A stretch of DNA of 8,402 nt from Azonexus sp. (lineage in GTDB: Bacteria; Pseudomonadota; Gammaproteobacteria; Burkholderiales; Rhodocyclaceae): contig JAKLLI010000131.1 of the NCBI GenBank assembly GCA_023150195.1, positions 1 to 8,402 on the forward strand. Direction: 5' to 3'. Both the position numbers and the translations under genes were made by a program. The notes under the pieces are model-generated. The model saw only the letters and a program-made list of their open reading frames with translations. It had not been told where the DNA came from and made no database searches. Positions 1-6,828 of the stretch are shown here, in pieces (the stretch's first letter is position 1; every line of letters starts with the position of its first letter).

Positions 1-270
1 GCCATCCTCAACCTTCTGCAGATAGCCCTTGGCACCGGCTGCATATAGCGTTTTGCCCACGATCGCCGGCGTAAAGGTATAGCCACCTGCTTTGCCCGCA
101 TCCAGATCCCATTGCACCCGGGTTTCCGAGGCTGCGGTCAACGTGGGCAAGGGCGAGATTTTCGGCCCGGAAGAAAAGGGATTGATGGCATCCAGTCCAC
201 TGGAAATCGTGGAGCAACCGGACACCAGCAGGCCGGCGAGCGCCAGCGCGATCAGCGAAAGTTTCATCAT
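1..270 (-). CDS. bamB: Outer membrane assembly lipoprotein BamB (N-terminal part, cut by window edge)
   Basis: Only the first 90 codons are in the window. BamB is a lipoprotein of the BAM complex, which folds beta-barrel proteins into the outer membrane; the family forms an eight-bladed PQQ-like propeller. Seen here: a short charged start (MMK), a hydrophobic stretch and a lipobox LVSGC with the cysteine at residue 19. Ser follows the Cys, so sorting to the outer membrane is expected. After a linker comes the start of a propeller blade, with the pattern FTPAIVGKTLYAAGAKGYLQKV at about residues 65-87. The ATG at 270 overlaps the yfgM stop in an ATGA junction; a second ATG at 267 is in frame and would remove one residue. 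Gene order after yfgM is the usual one for this family, which supports the name. The rest of the gene lies to the left of the window. Confidence 0.9.
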   Translation of the reverse strand, partial: MMKLSLIALALAGLLVSGCSTISSGLDAINPFSSGPKISPLPTLTAASETRVQWDLDAGKAGGYTFTPAIVGKTLYAAGAKGYLQKVEDG

Positions 271-905
271 GCCGCGTCACCCAGATTGTCGAGTTTTTGC
301 TGAAGCAGATCACGACCCAAGCCCGGCTTGTCAGCCGACTTGTCGAGGGCGGATTGATAGGCCGTGCGCGCCTCGGCCTTTTTGCCCTGGGCAAAGAGCA
401 CATCGCCCTTCATTTCCTGGAAACGGGCTTCAAACGCTGCCAGGGGCACACCATCCAGTTGCTTGAGTGCGTCGTCGTAGGCCTGTTCATCCAGCGCAAT
501 ACCAGCCAGGCGCAGGCGAGCCACATCACGGACTTCACCCTTGGCGTTGTCGACAACCCAGGTCAGTTGGGCACGGGCCGTCTTCAGATCACCGGCGTCG
601 AAAGACTGTTTGGCCGCCAGCATCGCCGCCAGACCGGCATAGGCAGAACGGCCATACTTTTCGGCCAGTTCGCCAGCCGCCGTCTTCACCTTTTGCGCAT
701 CGCCGGCTTCCAGCCCTTGTTCCAGCGAAGCGAAAATCTGTGCCGCTTTCGCCGTCTGGCCGTTCTGATACCAGTTCCAGCCCTGCCAGCCGAGCATGAC
801 AACCGCCAGGGCGGTGATCACGGTGGTGACCAGATTGCCGTACATTTTCCACCAGGTTTTCAGGGAATCAATCTGTTCCTGTTCTTCAAGATCGTAATGC
901 GCCAT
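267..905 (-). CDS. yfgM: YfgM-family ancillary SecYEG translocon subunit (TPR-like, inner-membrane anchored)
   Basis: The 212-aa protein begins with the family-typical MAHYDLEEQEQIDSLKTWWK. One membrane segment follows at about residues 24-42, and the rest is a periplasmic alpha-helical region of TPR-like repeats (AAQIFASLEQGLEAGDAQKV, AEKYGRSAYAGLAAMLAAK, MKGDVLFAQGKKAEARTAYQSAL). In E. coli, YfgM (206 aa) associates with SecYEG and the chaperone PpiD and helps hand secreted proteins to periplasmic chaperones; that role is taken from the family. The start lies 2 bases after the hisS stop, preceded by a GGGGA sequence 6 bases upstream. The stop overlaps the bamB start by 4 bases, so the two are probably translated together. 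Length and order (hisS-yfgM-bamB) match the usual arrangement. Confidence 0.92.
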   Translation of the reverse strand: MAHYDLEEQEQIDSLKTWWKMYGNLVTTVITALAVVMLGWQGWNWYQNGQTAKAAQIFASLEQGLEAGDAQKVKTAAGELAEKYGRSAYAGLAAMLAAKQSFDAGDLKTARAQLTWVVDNAKGEVRDVARLRLAGIALDEQAYDDALKQLDGVPLAAFEARFQEMKGDVLFAQGKKAEARTAYQSALDKSADKPGLGRDLLQQKLDNLGDAA

Positions 906-907
906 GC

Positions 908-2200
908 CTATTCCCCTGCTTCGTCCGAATCAATCATGGAGTCGATGATGGCATCCGCCAGTTCATCCACCTTGAGTTTGCGCTGCGCCCCACCGGCTTC
1001 GCGCAATGCCTTCAGCTGCACTTCACCGGTCGACGCCTCGTCGTCGCCAATAATCACGGCAAACGCTGCACCGCTGCCATCGGCCTTTTTCATCTGCGAT
1101 TTAAAGGACCCGCCACCGCAGTGCAGCACCACGGCAATGCCCTGATCGCGCAGCCCTTCGGCAACCCGGAAGGCCAGCCGCGAAGCCGCGTCGCCCTGAT
1201 GCACGACATACACATCGGGTGCAGGTGCAGCAGGTTCTCCGCCCGACTCACGGATCAGCGCCACCAGCCGCTCGACGCCCATGGCGAAGCCACACGCCGG
1301 CGTTGGCTTGCCGCCCAGTTGCTCGACCAGTCCGTCGTAGCGGCCACCGGCACAGACCGTGCCTTGCGCGCCGAGTTTATCGGTCACCCATTCGAAGACG
1401 GTGAGATTGTAGTAATCCAGCCCGCGCACCAGTCGCGGATTGACCGTAAACGGAATCCCGGCATCACGCAGCACCTGTTGGACACCTTCGAAATGCGCGA
1501 GCGATTCGGCACCCAGATAATCGATCAGCTTGGGCGCCGCTGCGCACATGGCCTGCAAATCAGGATTTTTGGTATCAAGAATGCGCAAAGGATTGGTGTA
1601 AAGGCGGCGCTTGGCCTCTTCGTCAAGGATGTCCTGATGCTGTTCGAGGTAAGCAATCAATGCCTTGCGGTGTTCGGCGCGTTCTGCCGGCTGACCCAGG
1701 CTGTTGATTTGCAGTTCGATCCCTTCCAGGCCGAGGTCATCCCAGAGGCGAGCGCCCATCAGGATCATTTCCGCATCGACATCCGGACCGTTAAAGCCAA
1801 AAGCCTCGACGCCGACCTGATGAAACTGGCGATACCGCCCTTTCTGCGGGCGCTCGTGACGGAACATCTGGCCGATGTAATACAGCCGCTGCGTCTGCCG
1901 TGCCGCCAGATTGTGCTGGATCAATGCACGCACGCAACCCGCCGTCCCTTCCGGACGCAGCGTCAGTTGTTCGCCATTCAGGCTGTCTTCAAAGGAATAC
2001 ATTTCCTTTTCGACGATATCGGTGACTTCGCCAATAGCGCGTTTGAACAGGGGTGTCGGCTCGACAATGGGCATGCGGATCGGGCGATAGCCATAGCTTT
2101 TCAGCCAGGAACGCACAGTTTCCTCGAACAACTCCCAGAACTCGGCCTCATCCGGCAGGATGTCATTCATCCCGCGCACGGACTGTAAAATCTGACTCAT
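908..2200 (-). CDS. hisS: Histidine--tRNA ligase (HisRS)
   Basis: This cytoplasmic enzyme attaches histidine to tRNA-His using ATP. The 430-aa protein is of usual length for bacterial HisRS and has all expected parts. The N-terminus [14 protein letters not shown] is typical. Class II motif 2 is at residues 113-128 ([16 protein letters not shown]). The histidine-specific RGLDYY block is at residues 259-264. GGRYDGL starts at residue 285 and class II motif 3 (GFAMGVERL) at residue 304. The anticodon-binding domain runs from about residue 327 to 415. The ATG at 2200 sits in an ATGA overlap with the ispG stop, and the family start (MSQ...VRGMNDILP) supports it over the internal Met at residue 11. 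No catalytic residue appears to be missing. Confidence 0.98.
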   Translation of the reverse strand: MSQILQSVRGMNDILPDEAEFWELFEETVRSWLKSYGYRPIRMPIVEPTPLFKRAIGEVTDIVEKEMYSFEDSLNGEQLTLRPEGTAGCVRALIQHNLAARQTQRLYYIGQMFRHERPQKGRYRQFHQVGVEAFGFNGPDVDAEMILMGARLWDDLGLEGIELQINSLGQPAERAEHRKALIAYLEQHQDILDEEAKRRLYTNPLRILDTKNPDLQAMCAAAPKLIDYLGAESLAHFEGVQQVLRDAGIPFTVNPRLVRGLDYYNLTVFEWVTDKLGAQGTVCAGGRYDGLVEQLGGKPTPACGFAMGVERLVALIRESGGEPAAPAPDVYVVHQGDAASRLAFRVAEGLRDQGIAVVLHCGGGSFKSQMKKADGSGAAFAVIIGDDEASTGEVQLKALREAGGAQRKLKVDELADAIIDSMIDSDEAGE

Positions 2201-3426
2201 GCTTGCAGTTTCTTCTTGTAAGTGCGCTGGACGTAACGCTCGATGATGTCCTTGAATTCGGTGGCGATGTGCTCACCCTTGAGGGTGACGGTTTTCTGCC
2301 CATCCTCATACACCGGTGCCGACGGTGCCTCCCCGGTACCCGGCAAGGAAATGCCGATATTGGCGTGCTTGGATTCCCCCGGGCCGTTCACAATGCAGCC
2401 CATGACGGCCAGCGTCATGTTTTCGGCGCCATCGTAATGCAGCTTCCATGCCGGCATCCGCGCCCGAACAAAATCCTGCACCTCGCCCGCCAGTTCCTGG
2501 AAAAAGGTCGAGGTGGTCCGCCCACAACCGGGACAGGCTGCAACCATGGGGGTAAAGGCCCGCAAGCCCATTGTCTGCAGAATTTCCTGCGCCACGATCA
2601 CTTCCTGACTCCGCGAACCGCCCGGTTCCGGTGTCAGGGAGACGCGAATGGTGTCACCAATGCCTTCCTGCAACAACACGGACAAAGCCGCCGTCGACGC
2701 GACGATGCCCTTGGAACCCATGCCGGCTTCGGTCAACCCGAGGTGCAGGGCATAATCGGCGCGTTGCGACAGGGACCGGTAAATGGCGATCAGATCCTGA
2801 ACGCTGGAAACCTTGCAAGACAGCACAATCTTGTCGCCCGAAAGACCGACTTCCTCGGCCTTTGCCGCTGACTCCAGTGCGGATGTCACCATCGCATGGC
2901 GCATCATTTCCGTCGCGTCCAGCGGTTGCGCCAGGCGGGAATTTTCGTCCATGATCCGCGCCAGCAAGTCCTGATCGAGGCTGCCCCAATTCACGCCGAT
3001 GCGTACCGGTTTGTCGTAGCGACAGGCCAGTTCGATCATCTGCGCAAACTGTTCATCCTTCTTCTTGCCAAAACCGACATTGCCGGGATTGATGCGATAT
3101 TTGGCCAGGGCTTCTGCGCACGCCGGCTGATCCGTCAACAAGCGATGGCCGTTATAGTGAAAATCGCCAATCAGCGGCACGTTGCACTGCATCTTGTCCA
3201 GATGATCGCGAATTTTCGGCACGGCAGCCGCCGCTTCCGGCGAATTGACGGTGATACGGACCAACTCCGACCCGGCACGTGCCAATTCGGCACACTGAAT
3301 CGCCGTCGCCAGATAATCGGCGGTGTCCGTATTCGTCATCGACTGCACCACCACCGGGGCATCGCCCCCCAGACGAACATGCCCAATCTGGCAGGCACGC
3401 GTCATTTTCTTGTTCGGCAGACTCAA
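2197..3426 (-). CDS. ispG: 4-hydroxy-3-methylbut-2-en-1-yl diphosphate synthase (IspG/GcpE)
   Basis: IspG performs the penultimate step of the MEP isoprenoid pathway, converting methylerythritol cyclodiphosphate to HMBPP with a [4Fe-4S] cluster. The 409-aa protein begins with the typical [25 protein letters not shown]. It then forms the TIM-barrel part ([39 protein letters not shown]) and the C-terminal cluster domain. Cluster ligands visible are Cys298 and Cys301 (CPGCGR) and Cys344 with Glu351 (GCIVNGPGE). At 409 aa it is longer than the E. coli enzyme (372 aa); my recollection is that betaproteobacterial members are of this longer size. The start at 3426 is a TTG. It is favoured because GGAG lies 6 bases upstream across the rodZ stop, while the first in-frame ATG (3405) has no comparable site. 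The gene starts 3 bases after rodZ and overlaps hisS by 4 bases. Confidence 0.96.
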   Translation of the reverse strand: MSLPNKKMTRACQIGHVRLGGDAPVVVQSMTNTDTADYLATAIQCAELARAGSELVRITVNSPEAAAAVPKIRDHLDKMQCNVPLIGDFHYNGHRLLTDQPACAEALAKYRINPGNVGFGKKKDEQFAQMIELACRYDKPVRIGVNWGSLDQDLLARIMDENSRLAQPLDATEMMRHAMVTSALESAAKAEEVGLSGDKIVLSCKVSSVQDLIAIYRSLSQRADYALHLGLTEAGMGSKGIVASTAALSVLLQEGIGDTIRVSLTPEPGGSRSQEVIVAQEILQTMGLRAFTPMVAACPGCGRTTSTFFQELAGEVQDFVRARMPAWKLHYDGAENMTLAVMGCIVNGPGESKHANIGISLPGTGEAPSAPVYEDGQKTVTLKGEHIATEFKDIIERYVQRTYKKKLQA

Positions 3427-3429
3427 GAC

Positions 3430-4362
3430 TTACTCCAGCACCAATCGGGCAACATCGCCTTTGGCAAAGGGCGTCAGGTCCACCCGCTCACCGCGTGAGA
3501 ACAGCTGCACGCCGGGGGCAAACCCCACCGTGACCGACAGGGGCGCCTTGCCCGATACCGTCTGCTCGGTTCCCGCATCCAGACGTTGAGAAAAGACCAC
3601 AGCGCCCTCCTTGTCGCGGACTTCCAGCCACGAAGGCTGGGTGACCAGCACACGCAATTGCGGCGGCACATCGGCCACGGCAGCAGGTGCAGCAGCGCCT
3701 GCAGAAGTTGCCGTTGCTTCGTTATTTGTCGTGGCAGCGGGTTCACCGGCGACGACCGCCTGCGGCGCGATGATTTGCTCGTTGGATGCCCCCGGCGGGA
3801 ACGCCGGTTCGGAAGGGGCCGGCGCGACCGCGGGAGCGGCCTCATCCTTGCGCGCCATGCCATCGATCAGCGACTGGGTATCGTCGCGCAGGGCATTTAA
3901 ACTGCCGGGCAACAGAAAATAGGCCGCCGCCGCCAGCAGCACGATCACCACGCCAGCCACCACCATATTGCGGTCACGGGTCCGATTGCCCGCCGCGCGG
4001 ATCGTTTCCGGCGCCTTTTCCGGCACAGCCAGCGTGTTGACCGGCTTGGCCAGAATGCCATCGAGCATGGCCATTAGCGGCGCGGGGTCTTCGCCGACGA
4101 TGCGCGCGTAGTTGCGAACAAATCCGCGTGTAAACGTATGGCCGGGCAGACCGTCCCAATCGTCGCTTTCCAGCGCATCGACCTGCTTTTTACCGAGTTT
4201 GAGGGTCCGCGCAATGTCATCCAGCGACATCCCGGCCGCTTCACGCGCCGCTTTGAGCGTCGCACCGACCGAGCGAAGCAGCGGGGCCTCCGGTGCTTCC
4301 GGCTGAACTTCGGCAGCCGCCGGCATCTCAACGACGGCCTCGTCATTCATCTGATCACTCAT
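3430..4362 (-). CDS. rodZ: Cytoskeleton protein RodZ (HTH domain, single membrane pass, DUF4115 domain)
   Basis: RodZ links the MreB cytoskeleton to the inner membrane and helps set rod shape. The 310-aa protein shows the full family layout. A short acidic N-terminus is followed by a cytoplasmic helix-turn-helix domain at about residues 30-92 (LKAAREAAGMSLDDIARTLKLGKKQVDALESDDW, then GHTFTRGFVRNYARIVG). Next are a basic stretch (RTRDRN), one membrane segment at about 132-153, a periplasmic linker rich in Ala, Pro and Thr (about 170-235), and a C-terminal beta domain (about 236-310, with SWLEVRDKEGAVVFSQRL and GERVDLTPFA). The ATG at 4362 overlaps the pilW stop (ATGA) and has AAAGG 9 bases upstream. 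A second Met at residue 5 is a less likely start. Position between pilW and ispG is usual for the cluster. Confidence 0.95.
   Translation of the reverse strand: MSDQMNDEAVVEMPAAAEVQPEAPEAPLLRSVGATLKAAREAAGMSLDDIARTLKLGKKQVDALESDDWDGLPGHTFTRGFVRNYARIVGEDPAPLMAMLDGILAKPVNTLAVPEKAPETIRAAGNRTRDRNMVVAGVVIVLLAAAAYFLLPGSLNALRDDTQSLIDGMARKDEAAPAVAPAPSEPAFPPGASNEQIIAPQAVVAGEPAATTNNEATATSAGAAAPAAVADVPPQLRVLVTQPSWLEVRDKEGAVVFSQRLDAGTEQTVSGKAPLSVTVGFAPGVQLFSRGERVDLTPFAKGDVARLVLE
3433..3436 (-). promoter_or_regulatory. ispG ribosome binding site, decides the TTG start
   Basis: GGAG overlaps the final codons of rodZ and lies 6 bases upstream of the TTG at 3426. The first in-frame ATG (3405) has only a weak purine stretch in front of it. 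Confidence 0.65.
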
Positions 4363-5159
4363 TCAAAATTGCCTTTCAGGAATTCCTGATATTCAGGAGA
4401 GGTGGGATACCGCCCCCTCAACTGGGCCGCGTGGCCGCTTTCGGCAACGCGGTTACCAAGCCGGCGCTCAAGCCGGACACCCAGCCACAGCGCCTCGGCA
4501 GAAGGACTCTTCTGAACCGAGAAAAATTCGTTCAGATACACCCTGGCTTCGTCAAAATTCTTCCGCTGATACAGCAGGCGAGCCATGTAGTAACGCGCCG
4601 CCGGCGCCCCGTCCTGCGCGAATTGAATGGCGTTGAGCAAATACCCTTGGGCGGCATCAAGATCACCGGCCTTCAGCGCGCACATGCCGGCATTGGCATA
4701 AGCCCGGTCCGGCGTCTTGTACAGTGGGTTCTTCAAGGCCGTCATGAAATAGGGAATGGACTCCCGGGCCTTGCCGGTGTCGCACAGGAACCAGCCGTAA
4801 TTGTTGTTTACCTCGGGATCGTTCGGTGCGTAATCCAGTGCCTTCGTGAAATCCGCCTGCGCCTTGGCAATTTCGCGCAACGAGGCGTGGACCAGACCAC
4901 GCACGCTGTACGCCTCGTAATAACTGCTGTCGGCCGACAGCGCGGTCGCCAGATGATCGAGCGCCACCCCCGGGTTGCCAGCTTGGAAATAGAGGGAGCC
5001 CAGTTCCGTATGAATTTTGGCGCGACTGCGCTGGTCCTTGCCTTGCCCGCCACTCGACTCGTTTTGCGCCCAATCGTATTGAGCCCAGGCTGAGCCGGCA
5101 GCCATGCAGAGAAAACCGCAACAAACGTAACGCGCGAAGGCACTGATGACAGATTTCAC
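4359..5159 (-). CDS. pilW: Type IV pilus biogenesis/stability TPR protein PilF/PilW
   Basis: The 266-aa TPR protein matches the PilF (Pseudomonas) / PilW (Neisseria) family, which helps assemble or stabilise the PilQ secretin of type IV pili at the outer membrane. About five or six TPR units fill residues 46 to about 250, including the family hallmark [13 protein letters not shown] (119-130). Cys126 and Cys160 fit the conserved pair reported to form a disulfide in the family. The start is a GTG at 5159. It overlaps the rlmN stop as GTGA and has AGGAG 8 bases upstream; an open frame continuing to 5240 would lie inside rlmN without such support. The N-terminus is a signal peptide ending AGSAWA before Gln27, which looks like a signal peptidase I site. 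Unlike known PilF/PilW proteins, no proper lipobox is seen (Cys13, Cys14 and Cys18 lack the right preceding residues). Either symbol, pilF or pilW, may be used. Confidence 0.9.
   Translation of the reverse strand: MKSVISAFARYVCCGFLCMAAGSAWAQYDWAQNESSGGQGKDQRSRAKIHTELGSLYFQAGNPGVALDHLATALSADSSYYEAYSVRGLVHASLREIAKAQADFTKALDYAPNDPEVNNNYGWFLCDTGKARESIPYFMTALKNPLYKTPDRAYANAGMCALKAGDLDAAQGYLLNAIQFAQDGAPAARYYMARLLYQRKNFDEARVYLNEFFSVQKSPSAEALWLGVRLERRLGNRVAESGHAAQLRGRYPTSPEYQEFLKGNFE
4376..4398 (-). repeat. Alternating short inverted repeats just before the rodZ ribosome binding site
   Basis: On the minus strand TCCTGA (4398-4393), TCAGGA (4389-4384) and TCCTGA (4381-4376) follow one another. The middle copy can pair with either neighbour. 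The last copy abuts the rodZ ribosome binding site (AAGG, 4375-4372). The segment codes for the end of PilW. It could affect rodZ translation, or be chance. Confidence 0.35.
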
Positions 5160-6214
5160 GGCCTGATCTCCTGAATCGGAACGATACGTCCGGCAGTACG
5201 CCGGGTTTTGTCCTGAACCTGACCGGCCAGTTGACCGCAAGCCGCGTCAATATCATCCCCCCGCGTCTTGCGCGTGGTGGTCACAATCCCCGCCTGCAGC
5301 AGGATGTCACCAAAACGGCGCACCCGGTCCATCGGTGAGCGCCGGAACGGCGAGCCCGGGAAGGGATTGAAAGGAATCAGATTGAATTTACAGGGCACAT
5401 CCCTGACCAGCGCCAGCAATTCGCGTGCATGCGCGTCGCTGTCATTGATCCCTGCCATCATGGTGTATTCAAAGGTAACGAAATCGCGCGGCGCCTTTTC
5501 CAGATAACGCTGGCAGGCCGCCATCAACATGCGCAAGGGGTATTTCTGGTTGATCGGCACCAGTTCGTCGCGCAAGGTATCGTTTGGTGCATGCAGGGAC
5601 ACTGCCAGTGCCACCGGGCAATCCTCGCGCAAACGATCCATCGCCGGCACCAGGCCCGAGGTGGACACCGTCACCCGGCGGCGTGACAGGCCATAAGCAT
5701 GGTCATCCAGCATCAGTCGCAGCGCAGGAATCGTATTTTCGTAATTAGCCAGCGGCTCGCCCATGCCCATCATCACGACATTGGAAATCACCCGTTCATC
5801 GCCGTGGACCGCGCCCAGGGCCGCGTTGGCCTGCCATAGCTGGCCAATGATTTCCGCGACCGTCAGATTACGGTTGAAGCCTTGTTTGCCCGTGGAGCAA
5901 AAAGCGCAATCAAGCGCACAACCGGCTTGCGTGGAAATGCAGAGTACGGCATTGCCGTTCCCGACATCGATCAGGAACTTGCGCGTACCGTCGTCCGACA
6001 ACTTGTCGGACACAACGGCAGGCGGCGCCACGACCGCCCTCGCCCGGAGTTTTTCACGCAAGCTCTTGGCGATGTCGGTCATGGCATCGAAGTCCGCCAC
6101 CCCGGATCGATGCATCCAGCGCAGCACCTGCCTGGCGCGAAAGGGCTTTTCGCCCTGCTCGGCAAACCAGGCAGTCAGGCCATCGGCATCGAAATCCAGC
6201 AGATTGACGGTCAT
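5156..6214 (-). CDS. rlmN: Dual-specificity 23S rRNA/tRNA adenine-C2 methyltransferase RlmN (radical SAM)
   Basis: RlmN methylates carbon 2 of A2503 in 23S rRNA and A37 in some tRNAs using S-adenosylmethionine and a [4Fe-4S] cluster. Numbered from the ATG at 6214 (352 aa), the cluster motif CALDCAFC has Cys99, Cys103 and Cys106. The two catalytic cysteines correspond to Cys92 (VLCISTQAG) and Cys326 ([13 protein letters not shown]). [14 protein letters not shown] and [13 protein letters not shown] are further family motifs, and length is normal. A GTG at 6220 is also in frame. The ATG is preferred because the ribosome binding site AAGGA (6224-6228) is 9 bases from it but only 3 from the GTG. 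The stop overlaps the pilW start by 4 bases. The 106-base spacer upstream carries nested inverted repeats described separately. Confidence 0.96.
   Translation of the reverse strand: MTVNLLDFDADGLTAWFAEQGEKPFRARQVLRWMHRSGVADFDAMTDIAKSLREKLRARAVVAPPAVVSDKLSDDGTRKFLIDVGNGNAVLCISTQAGCALDCAFCSTGKQGFNRNLTVAEIIGQLWQANAALGAVHGDERVISNVVMMGMGEPLANYENTIPALRLMLDDHAYGLSRRRVTVSTSGLVPAMDRLREDCPVALAVSLHAPNDTLRDELVPINQKYPLRMLMAACQRYLEKAPRDFVTFEYTMMAGINDSDAHARELLALVRDVPCKFNLIPFNPFPGSPFRRSPMDRVRRFGDILLQAGIVTTTRKTRGDDIDAACGQLAGQVQDKTRRTAGRIVPIQEIRP
5168..5172 (-). promoter_or_regulatory. pilW ribosome binding site, decides the GTG start
   Basis: AGGAG ends 8 bases upstream of the GTG at 5159, inside the last codons of rlmN. 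This supports a GTG start overlapping the rlmN stop, instead of a longer frame reaching back to 5240. Confidence 0.8.
5993..6011. repeat. 19-base near-perfect inverted repeat inside rlmN
   Basis: GTCCGACAA and TTGTCGGAC flank a single central base. As RNA this gives an 8-bp hairpin with a 3-base loop. It lies in codons for the SDKLSDD stretch, in which SDKL/SDDG are themselves a small repeat, so it may simply reflect similar codons. Confidence 0.4.
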
Positions 6215-6223
6215 AGACACGAT

Positions 6224-6228
6224 TCCTT
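6224..6228 (-). promoter_or_regulatory. rlmN ribosome binding site, decides the start
   Basis: AAGGA lies 9 bases from the ATG at 6214 and only 3 from the in-frame GTG at 6220, which favours the ATG. It directly abuts the base of the inverted-repeat structure in the spacer. Confidence 0.7.
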
Positions 6229-6316
6229 GTTCAGATCAGACGTGGCGCGAATACAAGCCGATAACCGTGCAATTGCACGGCAAGGTGCAGTCGACAAAGC
6301 CACGGTGGGTCTGAAC
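6229..6316 (-). repeat. Nested inverted repeats in the ndk-rlmN spacer, possible structured leader
   Basis: On the minus strand GTTCAGA (6316-6310) pairs with TCTGAAC (6235-6229), and CGTGGC (6304-6299) pairs with GCCACG (6246-6241). The two stems are separated by a symmetric 5-by-5 internal loop. Inside them sits CCGTGC-AATT-GCACGG (6280-6265), a perfect 16-base palindrome able to form a 6-bp hairpin. The outer stem ends one base before the rlmN ribosome binding site (AAGGA, 6228-6224). No T run follows, so it is not a standard terminator. It could be a cis-acting RNA structure or an RNA-processing site. Confidence 0.5.
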
Positions 6317-6326
6317 ATGGAATGGA

Positions 6327-6755
6327 TTAACGACCTGCGTAGGTGTTCATGCCCGGGAAGAAGAAAGCCACTTCCACGGCAGCGGTTTCCGGGGCATCAG
6401 AGCCGTGGACCGCATTGGCGTCGATGGATTCAGCGAAATCGGCGCGGATGGTGCCCTTGTCGGCCTTCTTCGGATCGGTCGCGCCCATCAGTTCACGGTT
6501 CTTGGCGATGGCGTTTTCGCCTTCCAGGGCCTGGATCATGACCGGACCAGAAGTCATGAAGGAGACCAGATCCTTGAAGAAAGGACGCTCTTTGTGCACA
6601 GCGTAGAACTGGCCAGCTTCCTGCTCGGACAACCAGGTCATGCGGGCGGCGATCACCTTCAGGCCGGCGCCTTCGAAACGGGAATAGATCTGGCCGATAA
6701 CATTCTTGGCCACTGCGTCAGGTTTGATGATGGAAAGGGTACGTTCGATAGCCAT
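6327..6755 (-). CDS. ndk: Nucleoside diphosphate kinase
   Basis: Ndk transfers the gamma-phosphate of NTPs to NDPs through a phosphohistidine and balances the cell's nucleoside triphosphates. The 142-aa protein has the normal bacterial length. It starts [18 protein letters not shown] and contains the HKERPFF segment (54-60), the [27 protein letters not shown] block (69-95), and the active-site region [20 protein letters not shown] with the phosphorylated histidine at residue 117. The ATG at 6755 has GGAG 7 bases upstream (6763-6766). It is the first gene after the proposed promoter at 6797-6805. No terminator was found between it and rlmN, so read-through into the rest of the cluster is likely. 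Confidence 0.98.
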   Translation of the reverse strand: MAIERTLSIIKPDAVAKNVIGQIYSRFEGAGLKVIAARMTWLSEQEAGQFYAVHKERPFFKDLVSFMTSGPVMIQALEGENAIAKNRELMGATDPKKADKGTIRADFAESIDANAVHGSDAPETAAVEVAFFFPGMNTYAGR

Positions 6756-6796
6756 GGGTTTGCTCCGAAAAAAGCTAGTCGGTTGAAAAACGGGCG

Positions 6797-6805
6797 ATTT
6801 TACCA
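6797..6805 (-). promoter_or_regulatory. Proposed extended -10 promoter of ndk
   Basis: The minus strand reads TGGTAAAAT, an extended -10 element (TGn followed by TAAAAT, five of six to the consensus TATAAT). The start of transcription would fall near 6790, giving a leader of about 35 bases before the ndk ATG. No good -35 box lies at the right distance, which is tolerable for extended -10 promoters. It would drive ndk and, by read-through, the rest of the cluster. Confidence 0.55.
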
Positions 6806-6810
6806 GAGTC

Positions 6811-6822
6811 CGTTAGCTAACG
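6811..6822. repeat. 12-bp perfect palindrome CGTTAGCTAACG upstream of ndk
   Basis: CGTTAGCTAACG is its own reverse complement. It is centred about 27 bases upstream of the expected ndk transcription start, in the -35/-10 spacer region where a repressor could bind. It also overlaps the inner edge of the terminator-like repeat. No known binding-site family was recognised, so a role as an operator is a guess. Confidence 0.4.
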
Positions 6823-6828
6823 CCCGTT

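Noticed and set aside
297..1145. Plus-strand open frame of 282 codons opposite yfgM and hisS
   Set aside because: It is antisense to two certain genes and crosses their junction, with no plausible start signal or family resemblance.
1121..2188. Long open frame (355 codons) on the plus strand opposite hisS
   Set aside because: It lies entirely antisense to hisS, whose motifs are complete. Long antisense frames are common in GC-rich genes, and the translation shows no recognisable domain.
2053..3498. Plus-strand open frames opposite ispG and hisS
   Set aside because: They are shadows of a well-conserved IspG/HisS coding region; composition is Arg/Pro/His-rich, as expected for antisense translation.
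5160..5240. Longer N-terminus for PilW starting at 5240
   Set aside because: It would lie wholly within rlmN and place charged residues before the signal peptide. The GTG at 5159 has a strong ribosome binding site and a typical 4-base overlap.
6265..6280. CCGTGC-AATT-GCACGG hairpin as a terminator of ndk
   Set aside because: The stem is only 6 bp and no T run follows on the minus strand, so it does not meet the pattern of an intrinsic terminator.
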